In this document: piece after piece, positions 23,790-35,149 of the stretch
How positions within the stretch are numbered: position 1 is the stretch's first letter
Layout: every line of letters starts with the position of its first letter
NCBI GenBank assembly: GCA_033239525.1
Contig: BSYO01000038.1
Coordinates: forward strand, 7,567,041-7,631,040
Length of the DNA: 64,000 nt
Reading direction: 5' to 3'
DNA from: Nepenthes gracilis
Lineage: Eukaryota > Streptophyta > Magnoliopsida > Caryophyllales > Nepenthaceae
The notes under the pieces: model-generated
What the model was told of the DNA's origin: nothing
The model's database searches: none
What the model saw: the letters and a program-made list of their open reading frames with translations, nothing else
Translations under genes and position numbers: made by a program

Positions 23790-25518
23790 TTGATACGGAG
23801 CTGGAGCTGCTAACTATGATGAATGTACTAACTATGGATAAAGTCACTCCTTGCAACTCAAACTTTACATTTTCAAGCCTTAAGTGCATTAAAGGTGTCA
23901 AAGAGCATGGTTACTGAATGGTTTGGGCTTGAGTTATACATTTTGTATTAGAGCCCTTGTCATTCAAAATGTGGGTAACACTAGGACTTATATCCTTGAC
24001 AACACCATTGATCCGATTGAAAGAGTTGTAATGGCAACATAGCGTATTCGTGGAAGCAATATGTTGGGCCTATAGTGCCCTTAGAGTCCCAGATGGCCAA
24101 AGAATGATTCTATAGGCCACCTCAATGAGAATATGCAGGATTTGTAAGAGGGAGATAATGTCCCATATCGCATCAGATACATAGTGAGTATGAGATCAAT
24201 TCGAGGATTGTAGGCTCGGCCCTTAGAAATAAAAACTTACATCTTGTTAATGGACCTGAAGGGCTTGGTTATTAAGATTGTGGTTAGAGCCTTTGCCTTC
24301 ATGATATGTTAGCCATATTGAGACTTACTTTGCACCCATGGTGATAATCCAGTCTGATAGAGGAATGGGTGGACAGTGCCCGTATTAATAAAAAATGGAC
24401 AGTGCCCAAAGAAAAGAGCTTGTTCTCAAGTTTTACGTTTTATTTATTAAAAAACTCTTGTCCTTATTAATAAAAATGGACAGTGCCCATAACACCTAAT
24501 TAATAAATATCTTTTTCTTCCCCAAAAAAATGAAATAAAATTCAAATCATCTAGATTTGCTGAAAATTTGGTGTAATATGTTGCTAAGTTTAAAGTGATA
24601 TTATATGCACAATATGGAAGAAGACAGATTATATGAAGTTAAATTTATTGATGAAAGGTCCATTCAAGTAGATAATCCAAATATTTAGTACAACATAAAT
24701 GAGAGATACCTTTCTTATTAGAAGGGAAATCAAATTGGATAAGATAAAAAAAAAAAGGTTAGCTTTTGCATCATCACAATGTCTAATTTAAAGAGTGTTT
24801 CATAATCACCATGGAGCAACATTATCACTATAGTCAAGCTAATGAAAATTACTTAGCAAGCAAGATATAAAAAAAAATGACCATTTTATAGACGGCAAGA
24901 GACTTGTTAAGAAAAGACGGCTTCGAAATTGAGTTCATCTCAACTTCAAGATGAAGACAACCTTCAAAATTTTCAGCATGCAAATTCAGCAAAGGTAGGG
25001 CCAATCTCAACTAGCGCCTCTAAGTCCATCTTGCTCAGAAGACAACGTGTGCAATTAAACTAAAGTTCTTGAATTTTATACATCTGGGCAGCATACTAGT
25101 CATAGAACTAATATAGTTAACACGCTTTTGTGTACAAGCTGGAATAGGGAACACTAGTAGAATAACATAAAATTATGATTTTAAAGAAACTAAAATGCCA
25201 TACTAAGAGATGTTATGTGGCACATGGGTTAGGGTAGATCGTGTTTACCTAAGTGAGATTATGAAGGTCAGTTAAAATGGAGAATAACATTAGAAGTGCT
25301 ATGTAACCATAACATACCATTAAACCTAAAAAGAAAATTTTATAGCATCGCTATCAAACCAATTATGCATTATAATGCAAAAAGTTAGACAATTAATAAC
25401 CACCTAACACTGAAATGTAAATAGTAAGTGTGGCAAATATGAAAATTTGGATATGGATGTGTGATGTAAACCAGGAAGATAAATTAAGATTTCAATACAT
25501 TCATAGCAATTAGGAGTA
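23790..25518. other. intron sequence with two copies of a short repeat
   Basis: No gene is recognised. A unit with 'attaataaaaatggacagtg' occurs at about 24385 and again at about 24457. Runs of A occur near 24747 and 24868. Confidence 0.5.
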
Positions 25519-25907
25519 TGATGCGGACATCCAAGACAAATATTCACTTTTATTTGCCTTCTAAATATGAAGACTCGCTTTTATTTGCCTTCCAAATTAG
25601 TTGTGATTTTATTTTCATTTATTTGATTTTACTTGATTTCCTTTTTCACTTTTTCAATTATTTGATTATGATTTTGTTTCCAATTTTCTTTTACATCGGA
25701 TTCTCTATATAAGAATCCCTGAACAATTAATTGATAAATGAATGAATGAATGAGTATTTGAGAAATTGATTGCAATTGAGCAATTGTGCTTCCCTTCCCC
25801 TCTCCCCCTTGGTTTGATCCCTTTCTTGTCTCTACCCCTCTAGTCTAATTTCTTATCTTTACCCCTCTATTCTTCTTCTCTCAACTTTCACCCTCCTCCC
25901 TACATCA
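25519..25907 (+). repeat. 5' LTR of the chromovirus derivative
   Basis: TGATGCGGAC...TACATCA, 389 bp, with a TATA box 'tctatataagaat' near 25702 and a GAATGAATGAAT run near 25739. A 'cttttatttgccttc' unit occurs twice near its start. Confidence 0.85.
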
Positions 25908-25910
25908 AAT

Positions 25911-25924
25911 TGGTATCAGAGATA
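25911..25924 (+). promoter_or_regulatory. primer-binding site (initiator Met tRNA type)
   Basis: TGGTATCAGAGATA lies 3 bp after the 5' LTR. The first 11 bases match the standard plant tRNA-iMet primer site. Confidence 0.85.
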
Positions 25925-26095
25925 AAAATCCTATCTTTTTGCCGCCAGCAACACCTTCACGCATCCAATAACCAGCCACACAACTTCCTGCCACCAACTG
26001 CCCACCTTACCACCACCACCACCACCAGTGTCCCGCCACCCTACCAGTTCTTCTGTGCATCATCTCCACCACCACTGCCTCCTCTTATACTGTCA

Positions 26096-26225
26096 AAAAA
26101 AAAAGTTGTGATTTTTTTTTTCCTGTGCCCACCTCTGCCAAACGAAAAAAAAAAAAAAAAGAGAGAAAGTTGTGATTTTTTTCTCTTGTGCCCACCTCTG
26201 CCAAACCAAAAAAAAAAAAAAAGAG
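26096..26225 (+). repeat. tandem duplication of about 64 bp with poly-A and poly-T runs
   Basis: The block 'gttgtgattttttt', then 'gtgcccacctctgccaaac', then a run of A appears twice in a row (from about 26103 and about 26168). It creates alternating frames and long homopolymers inside the element. Confidence 0.7.
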
Positions 26226-27094
26226 GCAAAAGAAGAAGCCGCAGGCACAGAAGTAGAAAGTCATCTCTGCCACCCTGCCTCAACCAAGGAGGCGGCACCA
26301 AGCAGCAGTCGACGCCGACAAAGTCATTGCAGCCGGCGCCGCTGCCACAACCGGAGGAAAAGCCCACAGCCCCGCTAACCACCACAACCTCCCGTACCCG
26401 CCCAGTTCAGCCAAACCATACCCAAACCCCAAACCCAATTCTATCATACTACGAACAGCCCTGAAACCGTACACAACCACCTTCATCAAGCGACCCGAAA
26501 CCAGGAACCCTAACCTGGACGCCTGCGCCACAACCCACCCCAAAAACCCTAGCCTCCACCTTCCTTCAAAAAAAAAAAAAAAAAAACTAAAGAAAGGGAG
26601 TAGAAAGAGAAGCCACTAATCAGGTGTCCCAAATCTTCGTCTTCATTCTCTGACTTTGTCTTCGCCCGCGTTCTTCTTCGTCTTCATCGCTTCATCAGAT
26701 TCATCTCCTCCTCATCTTCTTCGTCTGAGTTCGTCTTTGTCGTCATCCTCTTTGCCGCCTTCATCGTCGTCGCCGTTGCCGTCGCTCCCACCTTCACCGC
26801 CGTCGACGTCATCGGCCTGAGAGAGTGCTGCCGTCGAGCACTGAGCGGCGCCTCTCTGCTCCCTCTCTATCTCTGTGTACTTTGAGGCCAAGAAAAACAA
26901 AGCAACCAGGCGCGTGATTTAAAAAAAAAAAAAGGAAAACAGTAACCGAGGGAAAAGGAAAAAAAAAAAAAAGAGAAAAAGAGAGAGAGAGAGAGAACAG
27001 AGAGAGAAAAAAAGAGAAAAAAGAGAGAGAGAGAAAAAAAAGAGAGAAAAAAAAAAGGAAAAAAAATCAAACAATAGCAGATTTCCACAGATTT

Positions 27095-27445
27095 TTGTCC
27101 AATCTCAAACAAGTGGGTCAGATCATCTCCGAGGCAGTTTCAACAAGCCAGTCAAATCATCTCCAGGTGATGTTTACCAGGGATGGAACTATTCATCGCT
27201 TCCTTGTCCATTGGATTAGTCGACCAGAGTCTGAGAATGCTTGGATTTCTCGCGAAACACTACAGCGGCTCGACCCAGACCTCTTGGAGTTCTATCAGAG
27301 CCAGCAGGATTGCACTTCTTCAGGCCCTAGTCAACTTCCTTCCGGAGATCTCGATCGCTCTGTCAGCTTTCGGCCCCCTCTTGCTCGAGTCTATCACCGT
27401 CGCTGCCGGGTTGCCCAGCCACTCAGCTTATGGTTGAACAATTGA
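27095..27445 (+). CDS. chromodomain-like protein end of the chromovirus derivative
   Basis: An open frame of 116 codons. Residues about 24-69 read FTRDGTIHRFLVHWISRPES, then ENAWISRETLQRLDPDLLEF. The aromatic-rich strand, the W about ten residues later and the closing helix with LDPDLLEF fit the C-terminal chromodomain of plant Ty3 chromovirus integrases, which steers integration to chromatin. As in those elements, the frame lies just before the polypurine tract and 3' LTR. A shifted frame beyond it (SPESSSSYSGR) runs into the LTR. No integrase core precedes it, so the domain stands alone. The start codon is uncertain. Confidence 0.6.
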   Translation: MSNLKQVGQIISEAVSTSQSNHLQVMFTRDGTIHRFLVHWISRPESENAWISRETLQRLDPDLLEFYQSQQDCTSSGPSQLPSGDLDRSVSFRPPLARVYHRRCRVAQPLSLWLNN

Positions 27446-27495
27446 TTCCTGACGTTTAACTCGCCGGAGTCGAGTTCCTCCTACTCGGGGAGAAT

Positions 27496-27885
27496 TGATG
27501 CGGACATCCAAGACAAATATTCACTTTTATTTGCCTTCCAAATATGAAGACTCGCTTTTATTTGCCTTCCAAATTAGTTGTGATTTTATTTTCATTTATT
27601 TGATTTTACTTAATTTCCTTTTTCACTTTTTCAATTATTTGATTATGATTTTGTTTCCAATTTTCTTTTACATCGGATTCTCTATATAAGAATTCCTAGG
27701 ACAATTAATTGATAAATGAATGAATGAATGAGTATTTGAAAAATTGATTGCAATTGAGCAATTGTGCTTCCCTTCTCTTCTCCCCTTTGGTTTGATCCCT
27801 TTCTTGTCTCTATCCCTCTAGTCTAATTTCTTGTATTTACCCCTCTATTCTTCTTCTCTCTACTTTCACCCTCCTCCCTACATCA
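27496..27885 (+). repeat. 3' LTR of the chromovirus derivative
   Basis: 390 bp, about 96 percent identical to the 5' LTR by eye. It is preceded by 'ctactcggggagaat' as polypurine tract and followed by the target duplication GAGTA. Confidence 0.85.
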
Positions 27886-28157
27886 GAGTAGCACCTATTG
27901 TAGAACAATTGACAAAAATGCCTACAATATTTGGAGTTAAGTAACGAAAAAGGATTTGTGTGCTTCAACTTATAGAGGATGTTTCTCTAAATTGAGTGGT
28001 AGTAGGACTAAGGCGTGGTGGTTGTATTCCAAAAGGCACGTAAACAAAAGCAAAATAACCATAGAGGAGGCATGCAAATGCAGCAAAAAGTGGCATGCAA
28101 AATACATTAATAGAAATTAGACAACATAAACAAGGAGGCAAGGGAGCATTTGCGTAC

Positions 28158-28227
28158 CTATATATGCAAGTGTAAAGAAAGAGACCAAGCTACCAACAAC
28201 AGACAAAAGCCACAAACACACCACCAC
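28158..28227 (-). CDS. RTNLB: reticulon-like protein, exon 4
   Basis: Seventy bases encode residues 155-177: VVVCLWLLSVVGSLVSFFTL then AYI, plus the first base of Gly178. The acceptor is 'ttttccag' and the donor is GTACGC. The phase fits exon 3 (phase 0) and exon 5 (one base carried over). The segment is the first half of the second long hydrophobic hairpin of the reticulon domain. Too short to stand out as an ORF, it was found by looking for the segment the family requires between exons 3 and 5. Confidence 0.85.
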
Positions 28228-29548
28228 CTGGAAAAGCGAAAACATTGTTGCAAGAACTCTTTTGCATGAAAATCACACGCCATGATGTTAAGAACTTTCA
28301 GATTGTTAGCGGATCCAGAACACCAAACTACACGAACTTTCATAATGCATGTGATAAGAGAATCACCAGCTCCATAGATTGAAATTTCTTAAAACATCTA
28401 CGTCAAATTATGCACATAAAGGAATTCTCATTACCTAATCCATTTCTATAGATCCAGTTCATAGATTTACGAAAATGTGAAAAAACTCTATCTGTAAAAG
28501 CAAATTTTGCTAGGAAGAACCTTCAATTTTTATATTTCACACATAATAAGTACCTATGGGCACTGCTCAAAATAATAAACATCCATGTGCATAAGCTGAT
28601 CTGCTACAGATCAGTATATTACTAGAGGGAGATCTCACCAAAATTTGACAAGTAGAATTATCTAAAAAATATAGGTTGCAAGTTTCGGTTACAAGTCACG
28701 GTGTATTCATGACCTGTAAGTACAGGCCATATTATTCTGCTGAAGGCTACAGTATGATATTGACACAATGCATATCACCACTCTTTCATTTTTCTTTTTC
28801 TGCTTTTACCTTTTTCTTGTAAGATACAAAAAGGTGGCCTAGTCCACAAGACTCCTACATAGCAGAGTCTATGGAAAGTCAATATGCACATATCCTTACC
28901 CTTCCATTCGGTAAACAAATATTCATAAAAAATGAAGAAAGAAAAAGAAACTGAATCATTATATAATACCTTCCAGAATCAGACCACGCAAATGTGAAAT
29001 GGAAACACACAAAGGAAACAAGAAAACAATCAATAGTTAGTAGTATTTTCTTATATTTCAAGCAACGAATTCATCAACTTCTATCAATACACCAAGTGTT
29101 TTTCTTGTCCTGTGAGCTTGTATGCAAGGATTTCTTGTTCTGATATATCATTTAAGTTTCCTTTCACTTAAGGTATGCATTGCTGAATAAGCCAAACCCA
29201 TGCAGTAATATAAGGTTTTGCTGCTGTTGTTGGCCTCATTAAATAAGGTTTTTTGATCCTCAATCCAGTACTAAATAGAGCATCATAGATGTGATTTCCT
29301 CCGGACCTGACCAATCACTGAAACTTTTTAACATTTGAATTCAACAGATAAAGAGTGAAAAACTAACACAAATTCATGCATTGGCAAGTGAAGACATTGT
29401 GTTCCAGATACATAATGACAACAATAATTCCTTACATATCCAAGAAATAGGAGAGCAAGAAAAAGAAAGGATCAATGGTGCATCATTATCAAAAAGACAT
29501 CAACAAATTTCAAATTCTTATGTTGTTTCACAATTTGTCATCACTCAC
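28228..29548 (-). other. intron 3 of the reticulon gene
   Basis: About 1.3 kb between donor GTGAGT (29548) and acceptor CAG (28228). AT-rich, and no transposon or RNA gene is recognised. Confidence 0.7.
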
Positions 29549-29690
29549 CTTAAAGAAGAGTCTGAAGTCTTTGCCAAGAGTGATATCATGAGCCATTAGC
29601 AGGGCAGCATTGATTTTAACACGAAATAAAGAAGCAACATAGTTGACCATTTCTTCTGACAATACCAGTTCTGGCAGTTCTTGCAATTGT
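29549..29690 (-). CDS. RTNLB: reticulon-like protein, exon 3
   Basis: Encodes residues 107-154: [20 protein letters not shown], then [20 protein letters not shown], then DFRLFFK. This is the hydrophilic loop between the two hairpins, strongly conserved in plant reticulons (LPE...SEE motif, then DI..GKD). The acceptor is GCGCAG and the donor is AAG|GTGAGT, close to the plant consensus. A two-base overhang from exon 2 completes Lys107. Intron 2 before it is only 103 bp. Confidence 0.9.
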
Positions 29691-29793
29691 CTGCGCAAAA
29701 AGCATGCAGTATCCTGTAAGCCCATGGTTACCTACCAGTAGACTATTCCACTATAGTACTCAAATGAAAAAGTCAAGTAGTGAAAAGCTATAC

Positions 29794-29974
29794 TTATTTC
29801 TCAAGGCAGCATAGTTGGCCCAGAGAAACAGCAAAACTATTAAGATTAGTGAGATATCTGAACAGACTGATAGGAAGGGTAATCCCGATCGTTCAAACAG
29901 AAGCCATGTAACAGTAGCTACTATAATCACTCCAAATGACACATGTTGCCGCTTCCACAGTATCAGATCAGCAG
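29794..29974 (-). CDS. RTNLB: reticulon-like protein, exon 2
   Basis: Encodes residues 47-106. It opens with AADLILWKRQHVSFGVIIVA, followed by TVTWLLFERSGLPF and ILIVLLFLWANYAALRN. The ADLILW start and the long hydrophobic stretch are the beginning of the reticulon homology domain, the first membrane hairpin that wedges into the ER membrane and curves it into tubules. The acceptor is 'tgtgtctag' and the donor is AA|GTATAG. Length is divisible only with the neighbours' overhangs, which match on both sides. Confidence 0.9.
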
Positions 29975-31109
29975 CTAGACACAATCAGAAAAGAAATTAC
30001 ACACAATATAGGTGCTAATGTAATGATATAAAATCAATAAATGCTGAACATAGAGAGCTTTAAAGCAAAAATAATCTAGCCATTTCCATTAGAAAAATCT
30101 TTTTAACTCATCTAAACATAAGAAGTTTCAAGGATTAGAAGGCAAGTCAAGCAATTAGAAGTCACCTTACAGTAGGCATGGTTTAGCACTCCAAGTAAAA
30201 TTACAATCCATTTTGAGTGCCCCACTGTCTTGAAACTTCTGCATCGAGTGAGGATGATTTTGCTATTAGTGAGAATATTAGGTTTGGGTTTGGGGGTATG
30301 AGTGTGATTGTACCATTGAGTTTCATTATAAATGCATGCTTAGAGCTCATTAGAGAACTAAGATGTTTCTCCTAACTCACTTTTTCTCCACTCTCTATTC
30401 TCTCTTCCAACATGGTATAAGAACCTTTAGCGTTCTTTCTCATGTTCTATTTATTTGATCACTATCTTGTTGTGCCTGCCTTCTCTTTGGTTATTCTCTA
30501 CTGGAAGTGCGTGAACCAATCGTGAGGATGAGATGTTACTTTGTTTCTTCCTTTGTGGTCTCCAAAACTGAGTGTCGTTAGTTTGTAATTACTTTAGATG
30601 ACATGGCTTTATTTAGTGTAAAATCAGTTTGCATTATTTTCTATTTTCTTTCTTTCTATGCGGAGATATGTGCAGAATTTGTGTTCTTATTTGTGTTTTA
30701 AGAAACGGCAATGCAATAGAACAGTCTTTGTTATGTTGTAATGTTTACATCTACATCGAAAATCATAAACTAATTTTCTTGCTTTCACACTCCAAATGAA
30801 ATAGAGTTGTTGACCATAAGAATCACTGTCTTCTATCCTAGTCATGATAAATTGGGGCCTAATTCTAAAATGTGTCTTTCTAAGGTATGTCAGTCATCAT
30901 AAGGAATATAAACACTATTCTACTCAACCGCACAATTTCTTTATCTAAGCAGGCATTACCTCCTTCAAATATGTCCCTTATTTTTATTCTTCTTCACTTT
31001 CTTTTGACTTTTTGACCATGCTCTTCTTTTACCCGTTCCCCTAAATACATCTATCACCTACAGCCATCTTCTTCTATGGATGATTTTTCCTTATTAGATA
31101 GACCAGATT

Positions 31110-32400
31110 TGTAGCCCCCACAACATATGCCTAAACCAGCAGCCTCACCTCCTTTAGATCCACTACCGATTCAATTTGCCAATGACTAGAACCTTCCCAT
31201 TGCTCTACGTCAAGGTACTCGTCGTTGTACAACTCCTCACCCCATTTTTTGTTTCTTATAAATTGTTATTATCCACCTATTTTTCATTCATTGCTTCTTT
31301 ATCTTCTATCTTTGTGCCCAATTCTGCTAGCAATGGAGTGCAATTATGCTAGATGAATGTTACCCTTGCCTTTTTTAATACATACTATCAACGTTTTCCT
31401 GATAAGGCAATGGATTACTTAAGATTTGCTTGCTAACAACAGGGTATACCCAGGTATATGAGGTCATATTCGTTGGACATATAGGGAATAAGTTCTCTAA
31501 ACAACCTTACCTTCCTAATTATTGTGAAACGTCTTCTCTCATTGGTAAGAGGTCATCTATCTGTATATTTTTGGCAATCAGGACTATGTATGGTTAGCTT
31601 TTAAATCAAATAGACATCAAAAATGTTTCTGAATAGTGACCTGTAGGAAAAATATTTATATGGAGCAACACTTGGCTTTGTTTCTCAAAGGGAGTTCACT
31701 AAATCCATCATTCTAAAAAGAAGTATTGCTTGAAACAGTCTCCTGCATCATGGTTTGTTAATCCAGTTTAATTTGTGGCAATCAAGTGACAACCATTATG
31801 TCTTTCATAGGTATTCTTCGACTTGGCAACATCCATGATTAATTGTCAATGTTGATGATATAAACATCAATGGGGATGTTATGGATGGAATTAAAGTTGT
31901 TTCTACAACAATAAGATTAAAGATATGGAGTACTTAAGACATTTCTTAAGGATAGAAGTTGGAAGATCTAAACAAATGGAATTTATTTCTTAGCACAAGT
32001 ATGCATTTAGCACCTTGGCTAAAGCAAGTATGCAAGGCACTCAATCATGTGACTCACTAATCCATACTAATGTCAACTTTTAGGCAAATAACAGGAACCC
32101 AATACCAGATCCATATAATTTACTTATTTAGTTTGAAAGCTTAACTATGGCATAGTCACATGTCTAGATATCTCATCCAATGCAAGTCTAATCAGTTAGT
32201 TTATTGAACTCTCTTCAGAAAAGCGCTAGGGAGTTATTATTCATATTCCCCAATATATTGAAATAGCTCTTGGCAGAGGTATAATCTATAGGTACAGAAG
32301 AAATATTGATACAGGTGTTAAGATGCCAAATTTCCCATTAATGTTACATGTTATTCAAATGTCAATTAAGCATGATCACTAATCAGTCATTCTACATCAC
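31110..32400 (+). pseudogene. copia integrase end and reverse transcriptase remnant
   Basis: Near 31190 the frame reads ALRQGTRRCT, the conserved junction before copia reverse transcriptase. Near 31850 IVNVDDINI corresponds to the YVDDI catalytic block of the polymerase, with Y replaced by N. In between there are many stops and gaps, so the polymerase is dead. Confidence 0.6.
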
Positions 32401-32406
32401 AGTATT

Positions 32407-32724
32407 GTGTGTTTCTATTTGGAAATTCAGTGCCCTAGAAAATTTTACAAAATAAATATGGTAGCACAATCTAGTGTAGATGCAAAGACCGCTTTATGTC
32501 AAATTGCAGAGTTGATGTGGGTAAAAGGATCACTTACAGCCACAGAGCTTAGAAAAAATTGTTCTTCACAGATGAAATTACTATGTAATAATCATGTTGC
32601 TCTACACGTTGCATCAACTCTTATGAATCATTACCAATCTAAGCCATTAAGGCTTACTTCCTATGTCAATTCGAGTGATCTCATTGTGGATTTATTCATA
32701 GTCCTTGATAAGTCCCCGGGTTGA
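32407..32724 (+). pseudogene. copia RNase H remnant
   Basis: An open frame of 105 codons reads AQSSVDAKTALCQIAELMWV and later MKLLCNNHVALHVAST, matching copia RNase H, where S-S-x-E-A-E and C-D-N are the catalytic neighbourhoods. Here the first acidic E is D-A-K and the CDN aspartate is N, so both catalytic acids are lost. The 3' LTR follows 50 bp on. Confidence 0.7.
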
Positions 32725-34092
32725 ACACATTCATAACAAGCTTGGCACATATGACATATTTACACTAGTTTGAGGGTGAATGTCAGGTTAAGGGGCATGA
32801 GTATAATTCTACCTCTAATTTTCATTATAAATACAGGTTTGTGCTCATTAAAGAAATAACGTTTTTGCCAAAGTCTCTTTTTATCTGCACTCTATCCTCT
32901 CTATCAACAGATATCAAAGGAGAGTAGTGAGTCATTCTTAAGCAGAAAGTGAACAGCAGATCAATAGTAGCTATTAGAATCAAGAGAAGAAAATTTACAA
33001 TGTGATTTAAACGAGAAACAAGAGAGAAGACAATGTCTGTCCTTCAATCAAGGATGACATCAGCATAAAGAACCGAGCAAATCTCAAGGTTAAAGGAATA
33101 AATAAGATCAAGAGCAATTATTAGCAGCAAAGAAGGAAAATTAATTGAATGACATCAACTAGAAGTAACGAGAAAAGAAAAACCTTATGACTCCAAAAAA
33201 TAATAAAGAATTGCCTTCTTGCTACACTGGTGAACTTCCTAGGCTTATGTGATAGGACCATGGAATAAAATATCAGTCCATATATATTAGTATACATTTC
33301 CACACAATACTAATATTTTTATACCTTGGTAAAATCACAATATGTCATCGTATCTGTGATAAATCACAATATATCAGCCAATAGGATTGATTTTTTCTTT
33401 GTGAACAAATATGCTACCAACATATCCGATATTTATCATCTAATATATCCAATACTTATATAGTCGCAACCAATACCAACAATGGTACTGATATTTTAAT
33501 CAATGAATATGACTTTTAGGTGCACTAATATAAGATCTTAAAGCCGACTAACTAATGGAGCTTTTTCATGCCTCATCATTAAAGGTGGTATGAGTTGGGC
33601 CATGTTGGGTAGAAATCAAATCAACTTGTTTGATACAATAGCAAATCATGTGGAGTCTCGGTTCATATTGTTTGAACCTCAGTTCAGCTAATTAACATCA
33701 TGTGTCAAACTGGGTGGCTCTTGTTGTAACCTAAAATGACAAGATGAATAGGAGTTAGATGGAGTGTGGCACTAAAAAAGCAGTAAAATACCAAACAAGC
33801 TAAAATCTAGCTAGGCTAGATTTTAAGAATCTCTCACATTTCCACTCCTACAGACATTTCACTTCATGCTTTCCACATACTTTCTGGATTCCATTTTCTG
33901 TCCCATGAGACAGCAGCTTCTTCAACCTTCACATAGTGTCCACTCTTGTTATCTTTAATTTAGTTTGTACTTTGTACTCCTTTTGCTTCTCTGTTCATTC
34001 ATCCTCTCCCTCCTTATCACATTTGTTTTATTTTATTTTCTTTCTCTATTTTCAACTATTTAATAAGATATGTTATTTTGTTTTCATTTTTA

Positions 34093-34272
34093 TTTGAAGC
34101 TGGGATAACCCATGGTGCAACGATAAGGTTAGTCTAATACATCTAAGAGATCACAAGCTCAAACTACAAACACTTAGCTTATCTATAACGTAGGGGCAAG
34201 ACTATATATTTAACATTCCCTGCATACGACATGAGAACCTCAAAATATTAGACCGCTCTTTGTTACTTTATG
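34093..34272 (+). mobile_element. Au-type SINE (decayed)
   Basis: The left part shows tRNA-derived Pol III promoter boxes: A-box-like 'catggtgcaacgataaggtt' and B-box-like 'agatcacaagctcaaac'. The right part keeps the Au family order 'gtaggggcaagac', 'ccctgcatacgac', 'gagaacctc'. Roughly 180 bp. The copy at 51450-51640 is on the other strand. Confidence 0.6.
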
Positions 34273-35111
34273 TTTGGATCATGAAAAAAATATATATAGT
34301 AAATTCTAGATTTTTTTTTATAAAATATTTATAGTTCCTTCATATTCTTTTCATTTTCAGAAACATCATCCTTCCTTATCTTGCATTAGAAGATATCCTT
34401 ACTTCACAAATCCAAAGAATGATAATTCTTTTTCAGGTTTTATTTCAAGGACAAAATTGTTAAGATTGTAATAGGTTGTCACTTTAAGGTTTAAGGGAAT
34501 GTCTTGTTGTCCCCTTCCCATTTTCTCCAAATTTATATTTGGTTTGACTACTCGCATTCGGATGTATTAGAACCCAGATTACATATTGAATATGATGTTC
34601 TTTTTTGATAATTTTGAAGCTCCTCAATTACAGTTTTCAGGTATCATTTCTTTTTGCTCTCTTTTATTTTTAAATCTCAGAGTGGCAGCTTACATTTGGG
34701 GATAACGGATGTGACATTTTTCTTCAAATTCAATTGTGTTGAAGAGCACTGGTTAAATTTTCAGTTAATAAGTCCACGGAGGGCAAGTTGTTACCATTAT
34801 GTTCACAGTTTCGTATCCTGAACATGTAATTTATGTCTATTATTAGAGGCCAATATGTAATTTTGTATTTATCTTAATTTTTTTATGATGATGGCAGTAT
34901 GCCACAGTTTTCCCCCCTTTTGAAAGACAGAATCGCATAGGTGTAAATGTGTTTTTCTTGTATTTGATTGTATCCAAAGAGAAACACATTGTTGGTTAAC
35001 GAAGTTGTTGGATTGAATGGTTATGTCAGGTGCCAAGAAATTTGTCATCAACAGGTTACATGGGTCGCATCAGGTAACCTATTTATTGCTCATGGTGCAT
35101 CCAGTTCACAA

Positions 35112-35149
35112 CAGTTTAACCTATTTGCCACCTCAAATAGGTTAAACTG
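35112..35149. repeat. perfect 16-bp inverted repeat with 6-nt loop
   Basis: CAGTTTAACCTATTTG, loop CCACCT, then CAAATAGGTTAAACTG. The two arms are exact reverse complements. Directly after it (35149-35190) a 21-22 bp unit with 'gcaagcaattgattcgaca' occurs twice. Confidence 0.85.

Larger units (their letters stand above)
25519..27885 (+). mobile_element. complete non-autonomous chromovirus-type LTR element
   Basis: A 2.37-kb element with two LTRs (25519-25907 and 27496-27885), a tRNA-iMet primer site at 25911, and a perfect 5-bp target duplication GAGTA (25514-25518 and 27886-27890). The interior is about 1.6 kb. It has a low-complexity Pro/Lys/Arg-rich 5' half and, next to the 3' LTR, a chromodomain-like frame. 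Recognisable gag, protease, reverse transcriptase and integrase are absent. The LTRs differ at roughly a dozen sites of 390, so the insertion is young relative to its neighbours. It lies in the giant intron, antisense to the reticulon gene. Confidence 0.85.
12467..28157 (-). other. giant intron 4 of the reticulon gene
   Basis: Bounded by the donor GTACGC (28157-28152) and the acceptor CACAG (12471-12467) on the minus strand. At about 15.7 kb it is far longer than typical plant introns. It holds the LINE remnant with nested solo LTR, about 5 kb containing plastid gene fragments, and the complete chromovirus derivative at 25519-27885. Confidence 0.75.
30261..32909 (+). mobile_element. Ty1/copia element remnant with very short LTRs
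   Basis: The 5' LTR ends at 30412 (CTTCCAACA), followed at once by TGGTATAAGAACC, a slightly decayed tRNA-iMet primer site. The 3' LTR (about 32771-32909) shares the inner block 'catgagtataattctacc' versus 'tatgagtgtgattgtacc', a 'cattataaat' TATA region, and the end CTATCAACA. Both LTRs are only about 140-150 bp. The interior of 2.36 kb is about half the usual copia length and full of stops. If the 5' LTR begins at 30261, flanks are GATTT and GATAT, a weak target duplication. It is antisense to the reticulon gene. Confidence 0.65.

Noticed and set aside
23603..23917. 104-codon ORF as an independent nuclear gene
   Set aside because: Its middle is petB. The ends are chance open sequence on either side of the organelle fragment.
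25910..26464. 184-codon ORF rich in Pro, Lys and Arg
   Set aside because: It starts before the primer site, crosses homopolymer runs, and has an equally open opposite strand. No gag or nucleic-acid-binding motif could be seen.
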